A stretch of DNA of 64,000 bases from Acidimicrobiales bacterium (GTDB lineage Bacteria > Actinomycetota > Acidimicrobiia > Acidimicrobiales > Acidimicrobilacustridaceae): positions 99,222-163,221 of the forward strand of contig JALOLR010000007.1 in NCBI GenBank assembly GCA_025455885.1, written 5' to 3'. Made by a program: the position numbers and the translations under genes. The notes beneath the pieces are model-generated. The model did not search any database, was not told the DNA's origin, and was given only the letters and a program-made list of their open reading frames with translations. Shown here piece by piece: positions 1 to 9,418 of the stretch (position 1 is its first letter; the number at the start of each line of letters is the position of its first letter).

Positions 1-1638
1 CCCGTCGTGGCGCAGCGACGCGACGAGCCTCGGCAGGCCCCCGGCGGCCAGGTCGCCCGACCAGCCCCGGAGCTTCTCGTGCACCGCGGTGATCGACGGT
101 TCGTCGAGGGCGGCGACGGTGCCGGGGTCGCCGTCGAGGAACCACCCGAGCAGCGCGGCACGAGCGGGTGCCGCCGCGCCCGGTCGGTCGAGAGCCGACA
201 GGAGCGTGCGCCACTGATCGGCGGCCTCGCTGTCGGCCACGCTGTCGTTCGAGCTGCTGGCGGCGGGGACGCCGGCCTCGGCCAGCGCCCGCGCGTAGCG
301 GGCGGCGTCGGCGTTGGACCGCACCAGCACGCCGATGTCAGACGGTCGCAACGCCCGTCCGTCGGCGAGGGTTCGGGAGCCGTCGAGCAGTCGGACGACC
401 TCGCCCACGACGTCGCGGAGGACCTCGGCCCGGGCCGCCGGGACGTTCTCGGGTTCGGTGTCGAGGCACCGGAGCTGCAGTGGGGCCTCCCCGTCGCCGA
501 GGCCGGCCGGGGTGCGTGCGCCGTCGCCCCCGGCCGTCACCGAGTGGAACGCCACCCGGTCGTCGCCGAACGTGGCCCCGCGGAGCAGGTGGTCGAGCCC
601 CTCGAGGAGGCCGGCGTCGGAGCGCCAGTTCACGGCCAGCGACAGGAGCGGGCCGCCGGCGGTCGTCACCAGGTCGCGGGCGCTGAGGTAGGCGGAGAGC
701 TCGGCGGACCGGAACCGGTAGATGGACTGCTTGGGGTCGCCGACGAGCACCACGGTGGCCGGTCGGTCACCGTCGACGAACGCGGTCCGGAAGATGTCCC
801 ACTGGACCTGGTCGGTGTCCTGGAACTCGTCGACGAGGACCACCCGGAACCGGGCCCGCAGCGCCGCGACCGTGGCCGGTCCGTCGGCGCCGGTGAGCAA
901 CGTCCGGGTGTCGGTGAGGAGGCTGTCGAAGGTGCGCCGTCGGGCGCGGCGCCGTCGTTCGTGGACCATCTCCACCACCTCGTCGACCAGTGCGGCGGCG
1001 TGCTCGGCGCGGCGGCGCTGCTCGAGCTGGTCGGAGGTGGGGTCCCTGGGGAGCAGCGACAGGTCGGGCAGGGCGAACCGGGCGCCGGGGAGGGTGAGGC
1101 GCAGCTCGACGGCGCGGGCCAGCTTGTCCGGGGTCATCGGGGCCGGGGTGCCGTCGCCGAAGCGGGCCAGGACGACGTCGTCGACCAGCTCGGCGATCGT
1201 GGTGCGGTCGTCGGTCACGGTGGTGGCGGCCTCGGCGCCCGGACCGGCCCCGAGGAGGCGGGCGCAGAACCCGTGGATGGTGGCGATGGTGGCCGTGTCG
1301 AACTCGCCGACCGCCTGGTCGAGGTTGCGGTGCAGCCCCTCGCGGTCCTCGAGGGTGCCGAGGTGGGTGGCCACGTCGTCGTCGACCGACGGTGCCCCGG
1401 CGGCGAGGTGCTCGGCGGCCCCGGCCAGCCGCTCGCGGACCCGGCCCCGGAGCTCGGCGGTGGCGGCCTCGGTGAAGCTCACGATGCACAGCTCCGACGG
1501 GCGGACCCCCTGCTCGGCGACGAACCGGGTGGCCAGCGCCGCCAGGGCGTAGGTCTTGCCCGTCCCCGCGCTGGCCTCGATGACCGTGGGGCCGGACGGG
1601 AGCGCTCCGTCGGCTCGGAACTCGACGGACCGGCTCAC
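1..1638 (-). CDS. recB: RecB, exodeoxyribonuclease V beta subunit (3' end outside window)
   Basis: UvrD-type helicase/nuclease subunit of RecBCD, which resects double-strand DNA ends. The 546 visible codons read from a GTG that overlaps the recC stop (GTGA). Walker A ASAGTGKT lies at residues 22-29. Helicase motif II (DEFQDTD) and motif III (GDPKQSIYRFR) follow in the normal order. Actinobacterial RecB is about 1,100 residues, so roughly the N-terminal half, the helicase core, is here; the C-terminal nuclease domain and any recD lie beyond position 1. Strict overlap with recC indicates translational coupling within one operon. Confidence 0.93.
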   Translation of the reverse strand, partial: MSRSVEFRADGALPSGPTVIEASAGTGKTYALAALATRFVAEQGVRPSELCIVSFTEAATAELRGRVRERLAGAAEHLAAGAPSVDDDVATHLGTLEDREGLHRNLDQAVGEFDTATIATIHGFCARLLGAGPGAEAATTVTDDRTTIAELVDDVVLARFGDGTPAPMTPDKLARAVELRLTLPGARFALPDLSLLPRDPTSDQLEQRRRAEHAAALVDEVVEMVHERRRRARRRTFDSLLTDTRTLLTGADGPATVAALRARFRVVLVDEFQDTDQVQWDIFRTAFVDGDRPATVVLVGDPKQSIYRFRSAELSAYLSARDLVTTAGGPLLSLAVNWRSDAGLLEGLDHLLRGATFGDDRVAFHSVTAGGDGARTPAGLGDGEAPLQLRCLDTEPENVPAARAEVLRDVVGEVVRLLDGSRTLADGRALRPSDIGVLVRSNADAARYARALAEAGVPAASSSNDSVADSEAADQWRTLLSALDRPGAAAPARAALLGWFLDGDPGTVAALDEPSITAVHEKLRGWSGDLAAGGLPRLVASLRHDG

Positions 1639-4600
1639 GATCCGGTCCCCTCGTCGACCAGCGACGTGGTGCGCTCGAACGTGCCCCAGACGCGTCCCGC
1701 CCACGCCGCCAGGCGCGAGGCCGATCCGTCGGCCCAGCCGGAGCCCCGCTCGTCGTCGCGGGGTGGCTCGGCGGCGAGGACGTCGAAGTCGATCGGGTGG
1801 GCCAGCGCGGTCGCCCGGCCCCCGGCGTCGCCGAACAGGTGCTCCCACGCGACACGGGCCCTGTGCGGTCCCTCGAGGTGCAGGACACGGCTCGTGTTCG
1901 GGAAGAACGGGATGGCGTCGCACCGCGCCCGACGACGCAGGTCGCGGACGACCTCGAGGACCTCGGTCGCCGCGTCGGGCGTGCGGAGCCGGAGCCGTCG
2001 GGCGGCGCTGCCGTCGCCCGACTCGGCTCGGCCCACGTCGAGGGCCTCCCAGTCCTGTCCGGGATCGTCGGCGGCGAGGGCGGCGAGGCGCACCCACGCC
2101 CGCAGCAGCGACCCCGGGCTCAGGCGCGAGGCGCTGACGTTCACCAGCGTCGAGCCGCAGACCCCCTCGACGCTGCCTCCCAGGAACCACGGAGGGCCGT
2201 CGGGGGGGACGATCTCCACGGCGATCGTCCTCGACGTCGGGTCGTGGGGACCGGCCAGGCACGCCCCGAGCCGGGCCTCGACCTCGACGGCGAGGGCTGC
2301 GGCGTCGGCGAGGGCGGTCGCGCCGAAGGCGAGTGGCGGGACCGATCCCCGGCGCCGCTCGTACTGCTCCCACCGGCGGTCGGCGTCGGCGTCCCACGGG
2401 GTGACGGGGTCGAGGTGGCCGCGCAGGACGGTCTCGGCCAGCTGCCACCGCAGGAGGGGAGCCATGGTCAGCGGGATGCGGTCGTCGCGGGGCTCGGGCC
2501 GGGCCGCCACGAACACGCCGAGGCGGTCGAGGAGGAGGTCGGTCGGCGACGTCACGGCTCGCACGAGGTCGTCGACGGTGATCGGCCCGTCGTCGTCGGT
2601 GGGCTCGGGCAGCGGCACCGCGCAGAACCGCGCCTCGCGCCGACCGTCGGGGCCGGTCGCTCCCGCGCCCGAACCGGCGGCCTCGAGGGCGTCGGCGTCG
2701 AAGCTCCAGGGCCCGTCACCGTCGAGGGCGCCGGGGGTGAAGGCCACGGGGGCCCACGCCTGGCGGGGATGGTGGACGGTGACCAGCGTCGACGGTCGCG
2801 ACCCGTCCGCGGTGCGGACGGTCGAATCGATCGCGTCGGCCAACTCGGCCAGCGCCACGGCCGGCGGCACGGGGGCGTTGGTGCGCAGGTCGTGTCCGGT
2901 GGAGAAGATCAAGAGCCGCTCCCCGGCGGCCAGCACGCCGTCGAGCAGTTGCGCACGATGTTCGCCACGGGGGTCGCGGTCGCCGACGCAGGGGGGGTCG
3001 GCGGTGAGGTCCTCGGCGGCGGTGAGGGCGCCGGCGGCGACGTCGTCGTCGAGTCCGAGCAGGCAGACCACGCGGTGCGGAACGCCGCGTTGCGCGGTGA
3101 GCGACGAGACCGTCACCGCCCCGCTGCCGAACCGCGGTCGCCCGGCGTCGCCGGACAGCCGGGCCCGGAACAGCGTGGCGACGTCGGCCGGGTCGACGGT
3201 GTCGCCGCCGGCCACCGGGTCGGCGACGGCCTCGTCGCGGAACGCGGTCACGGTGTCCTGGAGGACCCGCCACTGCCAGGACTCGTCGTCACCGACGGCA
3301 CACAGCTCGACGAGGGCGCGGGACAGGGCGTCGCACCACGTCGCCACGTCCGTCGCCCCCCGCAGGTCGACGTCGGCGCGGTCGAGGGCGTCGACCAGGT
3401 CGGCGAAGCCCCCGAGGAGGTCGAGGTCGTCGGGGTCGACGGCGGGGAACGGAGTCACGTCGCCGGGACCGAGCCTCGGCCCCTCCGGGGCCATGGCCGC
3501 GCCGAGGAGGAGCTGGTCGAGGCCGGCCCGCCACGTGTGCACGCCGAGGCCGGGGGGGAGCCCGAACGCCTCCTGGTCGTCGCCGTCGAGACCCCAGCGC
3601 ACGTTGGTGGCCTCGGCCCACTCGGCGAGGCGACCGAGGCCGGCCGGCCCGATGCCGAACCGCGTGCGCACCGGGCCTCGGGAGGCGAAGGCGAGCACGC
3701 TGCTCGACCGGAACCGGCCCTCGAGGAGGTCGAGCAGCGCCGCCGCCGTGTCGAGCAACGGGTTGTCGCGGCGCAGGGAACGATCGGCGACCCGTACCGG
3801 GACGGCGGGGATGCCGTGCACCGGATCTCCGGCGAACGCGGCCTCGACGAGGGGCGCGACCGCCTCGACGTCGGCGCAGAGCACGGCGACGTCGCGTGCC
3901 ACCAGGCGCGGCCGGTCGCCGGCGACCGGCTCGCTGAAGAGGTGCAGGAGTGCGTCGCGCAGGACCTCGACCTGCCGGGCGGTGCCGTAGCACTGGTGCC
4001 AGCGCACGCTGCGGTCGGTCGGATCGAGCACGGGGAGCGGGTCGTCGTCGCCGGCGCCCCCACCAGGCCCGAGGTCGGCGAGGATGCGGTGGCGGAGGTG
4101 GTCGAGCAACGGCGCCGACGCGGTGGGGGCTTCGGGGAGGTCCGGTGCATCGACGACCGCACCGCGCGAGGAGTGGGCCGCGTCGAGCAACAGGATGTGG
4201 GCTTCGCGGGCCGTGCGGCCCCAGCCCGTCACGAGCCGGTGGCCCTCGCCGACGGGGACGGTCGGGTCGGTCCGCGGGACCGGGAGCGCCAACGGGGAGC
4301 GCAGCCCGTCGCGCACGGCGCGCCAGCGCACCGGTGACGGGGTGGGGGCCAGCACGTGGACGTCGACGTGGGAGGCGATGGCGGCGAGCAGGTCGAGGTG
4401 GGGGGCGGGGAGCGTGGCCAGGCCGAACACGAACACCCGGGGCGGCAGGACGTCGGCGAGCTCGGCCTCGGGTGTCGCGGCGCGGAGCCGGGCGGTGAGC
4501 TCGGCCGTGCGCTGCGCGTCGGTGGGGCCGCCGAGGTGGGCTTGCGCCGCCCGCCAGAGACGGGGCTGCCAGAGGTGGTGCTCGTCGAGGGGCGCCCCGG

Positions 4601-5060
4601 TCCCGTCCACGTCGTTCCCCGCGCTCCACTGCAGGACCATGGCGGGCCGGCGCATGGCGTAGCGATCGAAGAGGTCGGCGACGGCGCGTGCCCGAACGGG
4701 GTCGCTCGGCCCGGGGACGGCTCCGGGGTCTCGGGCCATGAGGTGGTGCAGCGTCCACCCGAGGGCGCCCACGCTCCAACGTCCGAGGGGTGGGTCGGCG
4801 TCGTCGAGGGCGCCCAGGACCCGTGCGACGAGCCGGGCGGGGAAGACCACGTCGAGGTTGGCGACGATGCCGTCACCACCCTGGGGCCCGGCCCCGAGCC
4901 GTCGTGCGAGGCGCTGCGTCAGCCAGGTGCGGACGCCGTCGCCGGGGAGGACCACGAGCTCGGGCGCGAACGGATCCGGGCTCGCAGGGCGGCCGAGCTC
5001 GTCGGCCAACACCTCGGCCAGCGGGCCGAGCGACGCCGCCACCGTGAGTCGGAAGGTCAC
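1635..5060 (-). CDS. recC: RecC, exodeoxyribonuclease V gamma subunit
   Basis: 1,141-residue RecC, the subunit that scans for Chi and splits the strands in RecBCD; the length is normal for the family. The N-terminus carries the family pattern of a short strand followed by ELVVLPGDGVRTWLTQRLA (about residues 34-52). A later helicase-like stretch FVFGLATLPAPHLDLL is also typical of RecC, whose helicase fold is inactive. Start is GTG without an SD. A TAGCGT hexamer ends 6 nt upstream, suggesting a leaderless transcript. It is the first gene of the recC-recB operon. Confidence 0.93.
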   Translation of the reverse strand: MTFRLTVAASLGPLAEVLADELGRPASPDPFAPELVVLPGDGVRTWLTQRLARRLGAGPQGGDGIVANLDVVFPARLVARVLGALDDADPPLGRWSVGALGWTLHHLMARDPGAVPGPSDPVRARAVADLFDRYAMRRPAMVLQWSAGNDVDGTGAPLDEHHLWQPRLWRAAQAHLGGPTDAQRTAELTARLRAATPEAELADVLPPRVFVFGLATLPAPHLDLLAAIASHVDVHVLAPTPSPVRWRAVRDGLRSPLALPVPRTDPTVPVGEGHRLVTGWGRTAREAHILLLDAAHSSRGAVVDAPDLPEAPTASAPLLDHLRHRILADLGPGGGAGDDDPLPVLDPTDRSVRWHQCYGTARQVEVLRDALLHLFSEPVAGDRPRLVARDVAVLCADVEAVAPLVEAAFAGDPVHGIPAVPVRVADRSLRRDNPLLDTAAALLDLLEGRFRSSSVLAFASRGPVRTRFGIGPAGLGRLAEWAEATNVRWGLDGDDQEAFGLPPGLGVHTWRAGLDQLLLGAAMAPEGPRLGPGDVTPFPAVDPDDLDLLGGFADLVDALDRADVDLRGATDVATWCDALSRALVELCAVGDDESWQWRVLQDTVTAFRDEAVADPVAGGDTVDPADVATLFRARLSGDAGRPRFGSGAVTVSSLTAQRGVPHRVVCLLGLDDDVAAGALTAAEDLTADPPCVGDRDPRGEHRAQLLDGVLAAGERLLIFSTGHDLRTNAPVPPAVALAELADAIDSTVRTADGSRPSTLVTVHHPRQAWAPVAFTPGALDGDGPWSFDADALEAAGSGAGATGPDGRREARFCAVPLPEPTDDDGPITVDDLVRAVTSPTDLLLDRLGVFVAARPEPRDDRIPLTMAPLLRWQLAETVLRGHLDPVTPWDADADRRWEQYERRRGSVPPLAFGATALADAAALAVEVEARLGACLAGPHDPTSRTIAVEIVPPDGPPWFLGGSVEGVCGSTLVNVSASRLSPGSLLRAWVRLAALAADDPGQDWEALDVGRAESGDGSAARRLRLRTPDAATEVLEVVRDLRRRARCDAIPFFPNTSRVLHLEGPHRARVAWEHLFGDAGGRATALAHPIDFDVLAAEPPRDDERGSGWADGSASRLAAWAGRVWGTFERTTSLVDEGTGS

Positions 5061-5066
5061 GCCGAG

Positions 5067-5072
5067 ACGCTA
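5067..5072 (-). promoter_or_regulatory. candidate -10 element for recC (leaderless)
   Basis: On the minus strand TAGCGT is followed by six bases and then the recC GTG. No SD is visible, so the transcript probably starts at or next to the start codon. Confidence 0.4.
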
Positions 5073-5106
5073 GCCACGGCCTGTGACACCGCTGCCGGGG
5101 CTCGGA

Positions 5107-5541
5107 TCAGTCGGCCACGGCCCGCTTCGCCACGATGTGGGTCGGGCTGACCCGCACCACCATCTCGGGGGGCACGGCGTTGCGTCGGCCGTAGGCCTCG
5201 GCCCGGTCCTCGCCCATGTAGCGGGCGGCGATGCGGGTCCCCCATGCCAACAGCTCACCGGGGTCCGTCGAGGTGGTCGTGGTGCCGGTGACGGTGACGA
5301 AGTCGAACGGGGGCCGCTCGTCGTCCCAGCACAGCGCCACCTTGCCGACCCGCAGGATCGACCGGCCCTTGATCGTCTCGGCCGACGTCATGAAGACGAC
5401 CTCGTCGCCGTCGAGGTCGACCCAGACGGGGGCCACGTGGGGGCTGCCGTCGGCCCGGGTGACGGCCAGCTTGGCGGTGCGGGCCGGTGACGCGGTGACG
5501 AACTCGCGCCACCAGCCCTCCGGTGCGTCGGTGTAGCCCAT
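5107..5541 (-). CDS. pyridoxamine 5'-phosphate oxidase-fold (PPOX/F420-type) protein
   Basis: 144-residue split-barrel flavin-binding protein. The pattern SPARTAKLAVTRADGSPHVAPVWVDL at residues 18-43 and the following strands match the small PPOX class that binds FMN or F420. Such proteins act as oxidoreductases on unknown cytosolic substrates, and the cofactor cannot be settled from sequence. The ATG at 5541 is preceded by a GGGGA stretch. A longer open frame upstream has no family similarity and was not used. It is divergent from the aldehyde dehydrogenase, with an inverted repeat in the gap. Confidence 0.8.
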   Translation of the reverse strand: MGYTDAPEGWWREFVTASPARTAKLAVTRADGSPHVAPVWVDLDGDEVVFMTSAETIKGRSILRVGKVALCWDDERPPFDFVTVTGTTTTSTDPGELLAWGTRIAARYMGEDRAEAYGRRNAVPPEMVVRVSPTHIVAKRAVAD

Positions 5542-5604
5542 GTCGTCCCCAACCCCACCCCACCCCCGGATCCTTCCCCTCCACCTTCCTCGAACCGCCA
5601 TCCT

Positions 5605-5656
5605 CGAACTGTTGAGTCCCCAGCTCGCCCAGGCGATCCGGGGACTCAACAGTTCG
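5605..5656. repeat. inverted repeat, 17-bp perfect arms, 18-nt loop
   Basis: Left arm CGAACTGTTGAGTCCCC (5605-5621) is exactly complementary to the right arm at 5640-5656. It sits between two divergent genes, so it is unlikely to be an ordinary terminator and has no T-run. It could be a dispersed extragenic palindrome or an operator region. Confidence 0.85.
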
Positions 5657-5752
5657 GGCAGTGGGGACGTGCGAGGGGAGAGAGGGCGGGCCGGGTGCGC
5701 CCGTCGGGTGGGACGGGGTAGACACGGGTCGAGCCCCACCGAGGAGGTCGTG

Positions 5753-7420
5753 ATGGCCGACATCGCCCAGGCACGAGTGACCACGGGCCCCACGCGGGCC
5801 GACACGCCCCCTGACGTCGCGGGCCCGCCCCCCGACGCCGTGCCGGCCGGGGTCGGCGCGGCCCCGGTGGCGGCCCAGGTCCTCGACGCCGTCCGTGTGG
5901 CGCACCTGGCGTCGCTCGTCACCACGGTCGCCGATCGGCCTCGCCAGGCGTCGCACGCCCCCTTCGACGGCTCGCTCGTCGGCGAGGTGCCCACCTGCAC
6001 GGCGGAGGACGTCGTGGCGGCGGTCGCCCGAGCCCGGGCGGCGCAACGGGACTGGGCCGCCCGACCCCTCGCCGAACGGGCCGACGCCGTCCTGCGCTTC
6101 CACGACCTCGTGCTCGACCGCCAGGCGGAGCTGCTCGACGTCACCCAGGTGGAGACCGGGAAGTCGCGCCTGAGCGCGCTCGAGGAGTGCCTCGACGTGG
6201 CCATGACCGCCCGCTACTACGCCCGGACCGCCCGCCGCCACCTGCGGCCCTCCCGCCGCCAGGGCGCCGTCCCCGGGCTCACCCGGACCGTCGTGCACCA
6301 CCACCCGAAGGGCGTGGTGGGCGTCATCAGCCCATGGAACTACCCGCTCACCCTCGCGGTCAGCGACGCCGTCCCGGCCCTGCTCGCCGGCAACGGGATC
6401 GTCCTCAAGCCCGACGCCCAGACCCCGTTCACCGCCCTCGCCGTCATCGAGTTGCTGTACGAGGCAGGTGTCCCCCGCGACCTCTTCCAGGTGGTCACCG
6501 GCTCGGGGTCGACGCTCGGCACGCCGATGATCGACCACGTCGACCACCTCATGTTCACCGGCTCCACGGCCACCGGGCGCATCGTCGCCGAGCAGTGCGG
6601 GCGGCGGCTGATCGACGTGTCCGCCGAGCTCGGCGGGAAGAACCCGATGATCGTGCTGGCCGACGCCGACGTCGACGCCACCGTCGAGGCCGCCGTGCGG
6701 GCGTGCTTCTCCAACTCGGGTCAGCTGTGCATCAGCATCGAACGGCTCTACGTGGAGGACCCGGCGTACGACCGGTTCGTCCCTGCGTTCGCCGACCGGG
6801 TGGCGTCCATGGTGATCGGGCCCGGCTTCGGGTGGGAGGTCGAGATCGGCTGCCTCGCCAGCCGCGACCAGCTCGAGGCGGTGTCGCGCCACGTCGACGA
6901 CGCGGTGGCCAAGGGCGCTCGCGTGCTCGCCGGCGGACGGGCCCGTCCGGACCTGGGCCCCCTCTTCTACGAGCCGACCCTGCTGGAGGGCGTCACCGCC
7001 GAGATGGAGCTCCACCGCACCGAGACGTTCGGCCCGGTCGTCGCCGTCGAGCGGGTCCGGGACGCCGACGACGCCGTCGAGCGGGCCAACGACACCTGCT
7101 ACGGGCTGAACGCCAGCATCTGGACAGTGCCGCGCCGTGGGGAGGCGCTGGCGCGCCGCATCAGGGCCGGCACGGTGAACGTCAACGAGGGGTACGCCGC
7201 CGCCTGGGCGTCGCACGACGCGCCGATGGGCGGCATGGGCGACTCGGGCCTCGGTCGCCGCCACGGGCGCGAGGGGATCCTCAAGTACACCGAGGCGCAG
7301 ACGGTCGCCGTGCAGCGCCTGCTCCCCATCGGCCCCGTCCCCGGCATGGCGCCTGAGACCTACGCTCGGGTCATGACGACCGCGGCGAGGGTCATGCGCC
7401 GGCTTCCCTTCCTGAAGTGA
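5753..7420 (+). CDS. aldehyde dehydrogenase, succinate-semialdehyde dehydrogenase (GabD2) type
   Basis: 555-residue NAD(P)-dependent aldehyde dehydrogenase. The catalytic cysteine is Cys326 in NSGQLCIS and the general base is Glu292 in ELGGKN; the 34-residue spacing is the family norm. SPWNYPL and TFGPV motifs are present. The overall pattern is closest to the actinobacterial GabD2 succinate-semialdehyde dehydrogenases, so oxidation of a semialdehyde or another aliphatic aldehyde is likely. The ATG at 5753 has a clear SD (GAGGAGG). A C-terminal extension of about 25 residues follows the catalytic fold. The stop overlaps the next GTG (GTGA). Confidence 0.88.
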   Translation: MADIAQARVTTGPTRADTPPDVAGPPPDAVPAGVGAAPVAAQVLDAVRVAHLASLVTTVADRPRQASHAPFDGSLVGEVPTCTAEDVVAAVARARAAQRDWAARPLAERADAVLRFHDLVLDRQAELLDVTQVETGKSRLSALEECLDVAMTARYYARTARRHLRPSRRQGAVPGLTRTVVHHHPKGVVGVISPWNYPLTLAVSDAVPALLAGNGIVLKPDAQTPFTALAVIELLYEAGVPRDLFQVVTGSGSTLGTPMIDHVDHLMFTGSTATGRIVAEQCGRRLIDVSAELGGKNPMIVLADADVDATVEAAVRACFSNSGQLCISIERLYVEDPAYDRFVPAFADRVASMVIGPGFGWEVEIGCLASRDQLEAVSRHVDDAVAKGARVLAGGRARPDLGPLFYEPTLLEGVTAEMELHRTETFGPVVAVERVRDADDAVERANDTCYGLNASIWTVPRRGEALARRIRAGTVNVNEGYAAAWASHDAPMGGMGDSGLGRRHGREGILKYTEAQTVAVQRLLPIGPVPGMAPETYARVMTTAARVMRRLPFLK

Positions 7421-8421
7421 CCGCGGTGGCCGACCGGGCGCGCGATCCCGACGCCCTGCGCGGACAGGTGGCGGTCGTCGCGGGAGCCACCCGGGGCGCC
7501 GGTCGGGGCATCGCCGTCGGCCTCGGGGAGTGCGGGGCGACGGTGATCTGCACCGGCCGCACCACCCGGGCCGAGGGCTCGGCCCGGTCCGACTACGACC
7601 GCCCCGAGACCATCGAGGAGACCGCCGAGCTGGTCGACGCCGCCGGGGGTGAGGGGGTGGCCGTCGCCGTCGATCACCTCGTGGCCGACGAGGTGGCGGC
7701 GCTCGCCGACCGGGTGCGGGCCGACCACGGGCGACTCGACGTGCTCGTCAACGACATCTGGGGCGGTGAGGTGCTGGCCGGCAGCCCCGCCGACTGGGAC
7801 CGCCCGCTCTGGGCGATGGACCTCGACGAGGGCCTGCGGATGCTGCGCCTCGCCGTCGACACCCACCTGATCACGTCCCACCACCTCCTCCCGCTGCTGG
7901 TCGAGCGACCCGGCGGCCTGGTCGTCGAGGTCACCGACGGCACCGCCGCCTACAACGCCACGCACTACCGGATCTCCGTCTTCTACGACCTGGCCAAGGT
8001 GTCGGTGCAGCGCCTCGCCTTCTCCCAGGGCCACGAGCTGGCCGCGGTGGGCGGAACGGCGGTCGCCCTCACCCCCGGGTTCCTCCGATCGGAGATGATG
8101 CTCGAGGCGTTCGGGGTCACCGAGGCGAACTGGCGCGACGCGCTGGTGGCCGCGCCCGGCGCGGAGGCACCGCTGGCGCCGCCCGACTTCGCCCTGTCGG
8201 AGACGCCCCGGTTCGTCGGACGGGCGGTCGCCGCGCTGGCCGCCGACCCGGACCGCGCCCGCTGGAACCAGGCGTCGGTCAGCTCCGGTCAGCTGGCCGG
8301 CGTGTACGGGTTCACCGACGTCGACGGCTCTCGCCCCGACATCTGGCCGGTCATCGAGGCGGCCACCGAACCCGGGTCGGCCGACGCTTCCGGCGGAGAG
8401 TCCGCTTCCCCGGCCGGTTGA
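7417..8421 (+). CDS. SDR-family NAD(P)-dependent oxidoreductase
   Basis: 334-residue short-chain dehydrogenase/reductase. The cofactor motif GATRGAGRG follows the first strand, and the catalytic YxxxK appears as YDLAK. The protein is longer than classical SDRs (about 250 residues), with an extended C-terminus rich in Gly, Ser and Ala. Translation is coupled to the aldehyde dehydrogenase by a GTGA overlap, so the pair probably handles the same alcohol/aldehyde/acid series. The substrate is unknown. Confidence 0.85.
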   Translation: MTAVADRARDPDALRGQVAVVAGATRGAGRGIAVGLGECGATVICTGRTTRAEGSARSDYDRPETIEETAELVDAAGGEGVAVAVDHLVADEVAALADRVRADHGRLDVLVNDIWGGEVLAGSPADWDRPLWAMDLDEGLRMLRLAVDTHLITSHHLLPLLVERPGGLVVEVTDGTAAYNATHYRISVFYDLAKVSVQRLAFSQGHELAAVGGTAVALTPGFLRSEMMLEAFGVTEANWRDALVAAPGAEAPLAPPDFALSETPRFVGRAVAALAADPDRARWNQASVSSGQLAGVYGFTDVDGSRPDIWPVIEAATEPGSADASGGESASPAG

Positions 8422-8479
8422 GCAGGGCCGGCCGAGCACGTCGTGACCCCCGGCCCGGACGCGGCCGTCGAGCGGTGAG

Positions 8480-8563
<84 letters not shown>

Positions 8564-8661
8564 GAGTGAGCCCCGACACGCTATCGCCTGCCCCCAGGCC
8601 CCACGAATCGGTGCGACGACGGGGTCCGAGGGCCTGGCGTGGGCGCCGACAGCCCGCTGGG

Positions 8662-8667
8662 TAACGT
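8662..8667 (+). promoter_or_regulatory. candidate -10 element for the fhaA operon
   Basis: TAACGT ends 6 nt before the fhaA GTG, which has no SD; a leaderless transcript is likely. Confidence 0.4.
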
Positions 8668-8673
8668 GTCGCC

Positions 8674-9333
8674 GTGGGTCTCAAGGCGTTCGAACGTCGG
8701 TTGGAGCACGCCGTCGAGGGCATGTTCTCCCGGGTCTTCAAGAGCGGGGTCCGGCCCATCGAGATCGGCCGGCGCCTCACCAGGGAGATGGACGACCACC
8801 GCACCCTCGACGTCCGGGGGCGGGTGGTGGCCCCCAACTCCTTCACGGTGCGCATCTCCACCGACGACCACGACAGCTTCGTCGACATCGCCGACAGCCT
8901 CTGCCGCGAGCTCTGCGACGCGGCGCGTGAGCACGCCCGCGACGAGTCCTACGGCTTCCTCGGCCCCGTCGAGGTCGAGCTCGTCGTCGATCCCGACCAG
9001 CGCACCGGCACGTTCGCGGTCGACGCCCGCCTCCGGGAGGGGCCGGGTGGCACCGGTGCCGGCTCCCTCATGCTGCCCACCGGGGAGCGCTACGTGCTGC
9101 GCGAGGGCACCGTGACCGTCGGGCGCCTCCCCGAGTGCGACATCACCGTCGTCGACCCCAACGTCAGTCGCCAGCACGCCCAGATCCGGTCGCGGGGCGA
9201 CGGCTTCGTGGTGGTCGACCTGGGGTCCACGAACGGCACGCGGGTGAACGGCGTGCGAGTGAGCGAGCGCGAGCTCCACGACGGCGACGAGCTCGGGTTC
9301 GGCAACGTGCGGCTCACGTTCCAGGCCTCCTAG
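8674..9333 (+). CDS. fhaA: FhaA, FHA-domain protein with N-terminal DUF3662
   Basis: 219 residues: an N-terminal DUF3662 domain (about residues 1-110; LKAFERRLEHAVEGMFSRVF) and a C-terminal phosphothreonine-binding FHA domain (about 130-219; GRLPECDI, VSRQHAQI, LGSTNGTRVNG). In mycobacteria FhaA binds phosphorylated MviN/CwlM and regulates peptidoglycan synthesis. The linker between the domains is short here, whereas mycobacterial FhaA has a long disordered one. First gene of the growth and signalling locus, starting with GTG. Confidence 0.93.
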   Translation: MGLKAFERRLEHAVEGMFSRVFKSGVRPIEIGRRLTREMDDHRTLDVRGRVVAPNSFTVRISTDDHDSFVDIADSLCRELCDAAREHARDESYGFLGPVEVELVVDPDQRTGTFAVDARLREGPGGTGAGSLMLPTGERYVLREGTVTVGRLPECDITVVDPNVSRQHAQIRSRGDGFVVVDLGSTNGTRVNGVRVSERELHDGDELGFGNVRLTFQAS

Positions 9334-9418
9334 TGCCGGGACCGCCGACCTCTGTGCCCACCGTCCGCCCGACCCCGGCCCGAGCCCGTCGCCCCCGGGC
9401 CGGCGAGGGGGCCTAGCC

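Noticed and set aside
7..3990. A 1,327-residue open frame on the plus strand over recB/recC, with several others over recC
   Set aside because: Low-complexity Arg/Gly/Ala composition typical of antisense reading of GC-rich genes; recC and recB on the minus strand have full family motifs.
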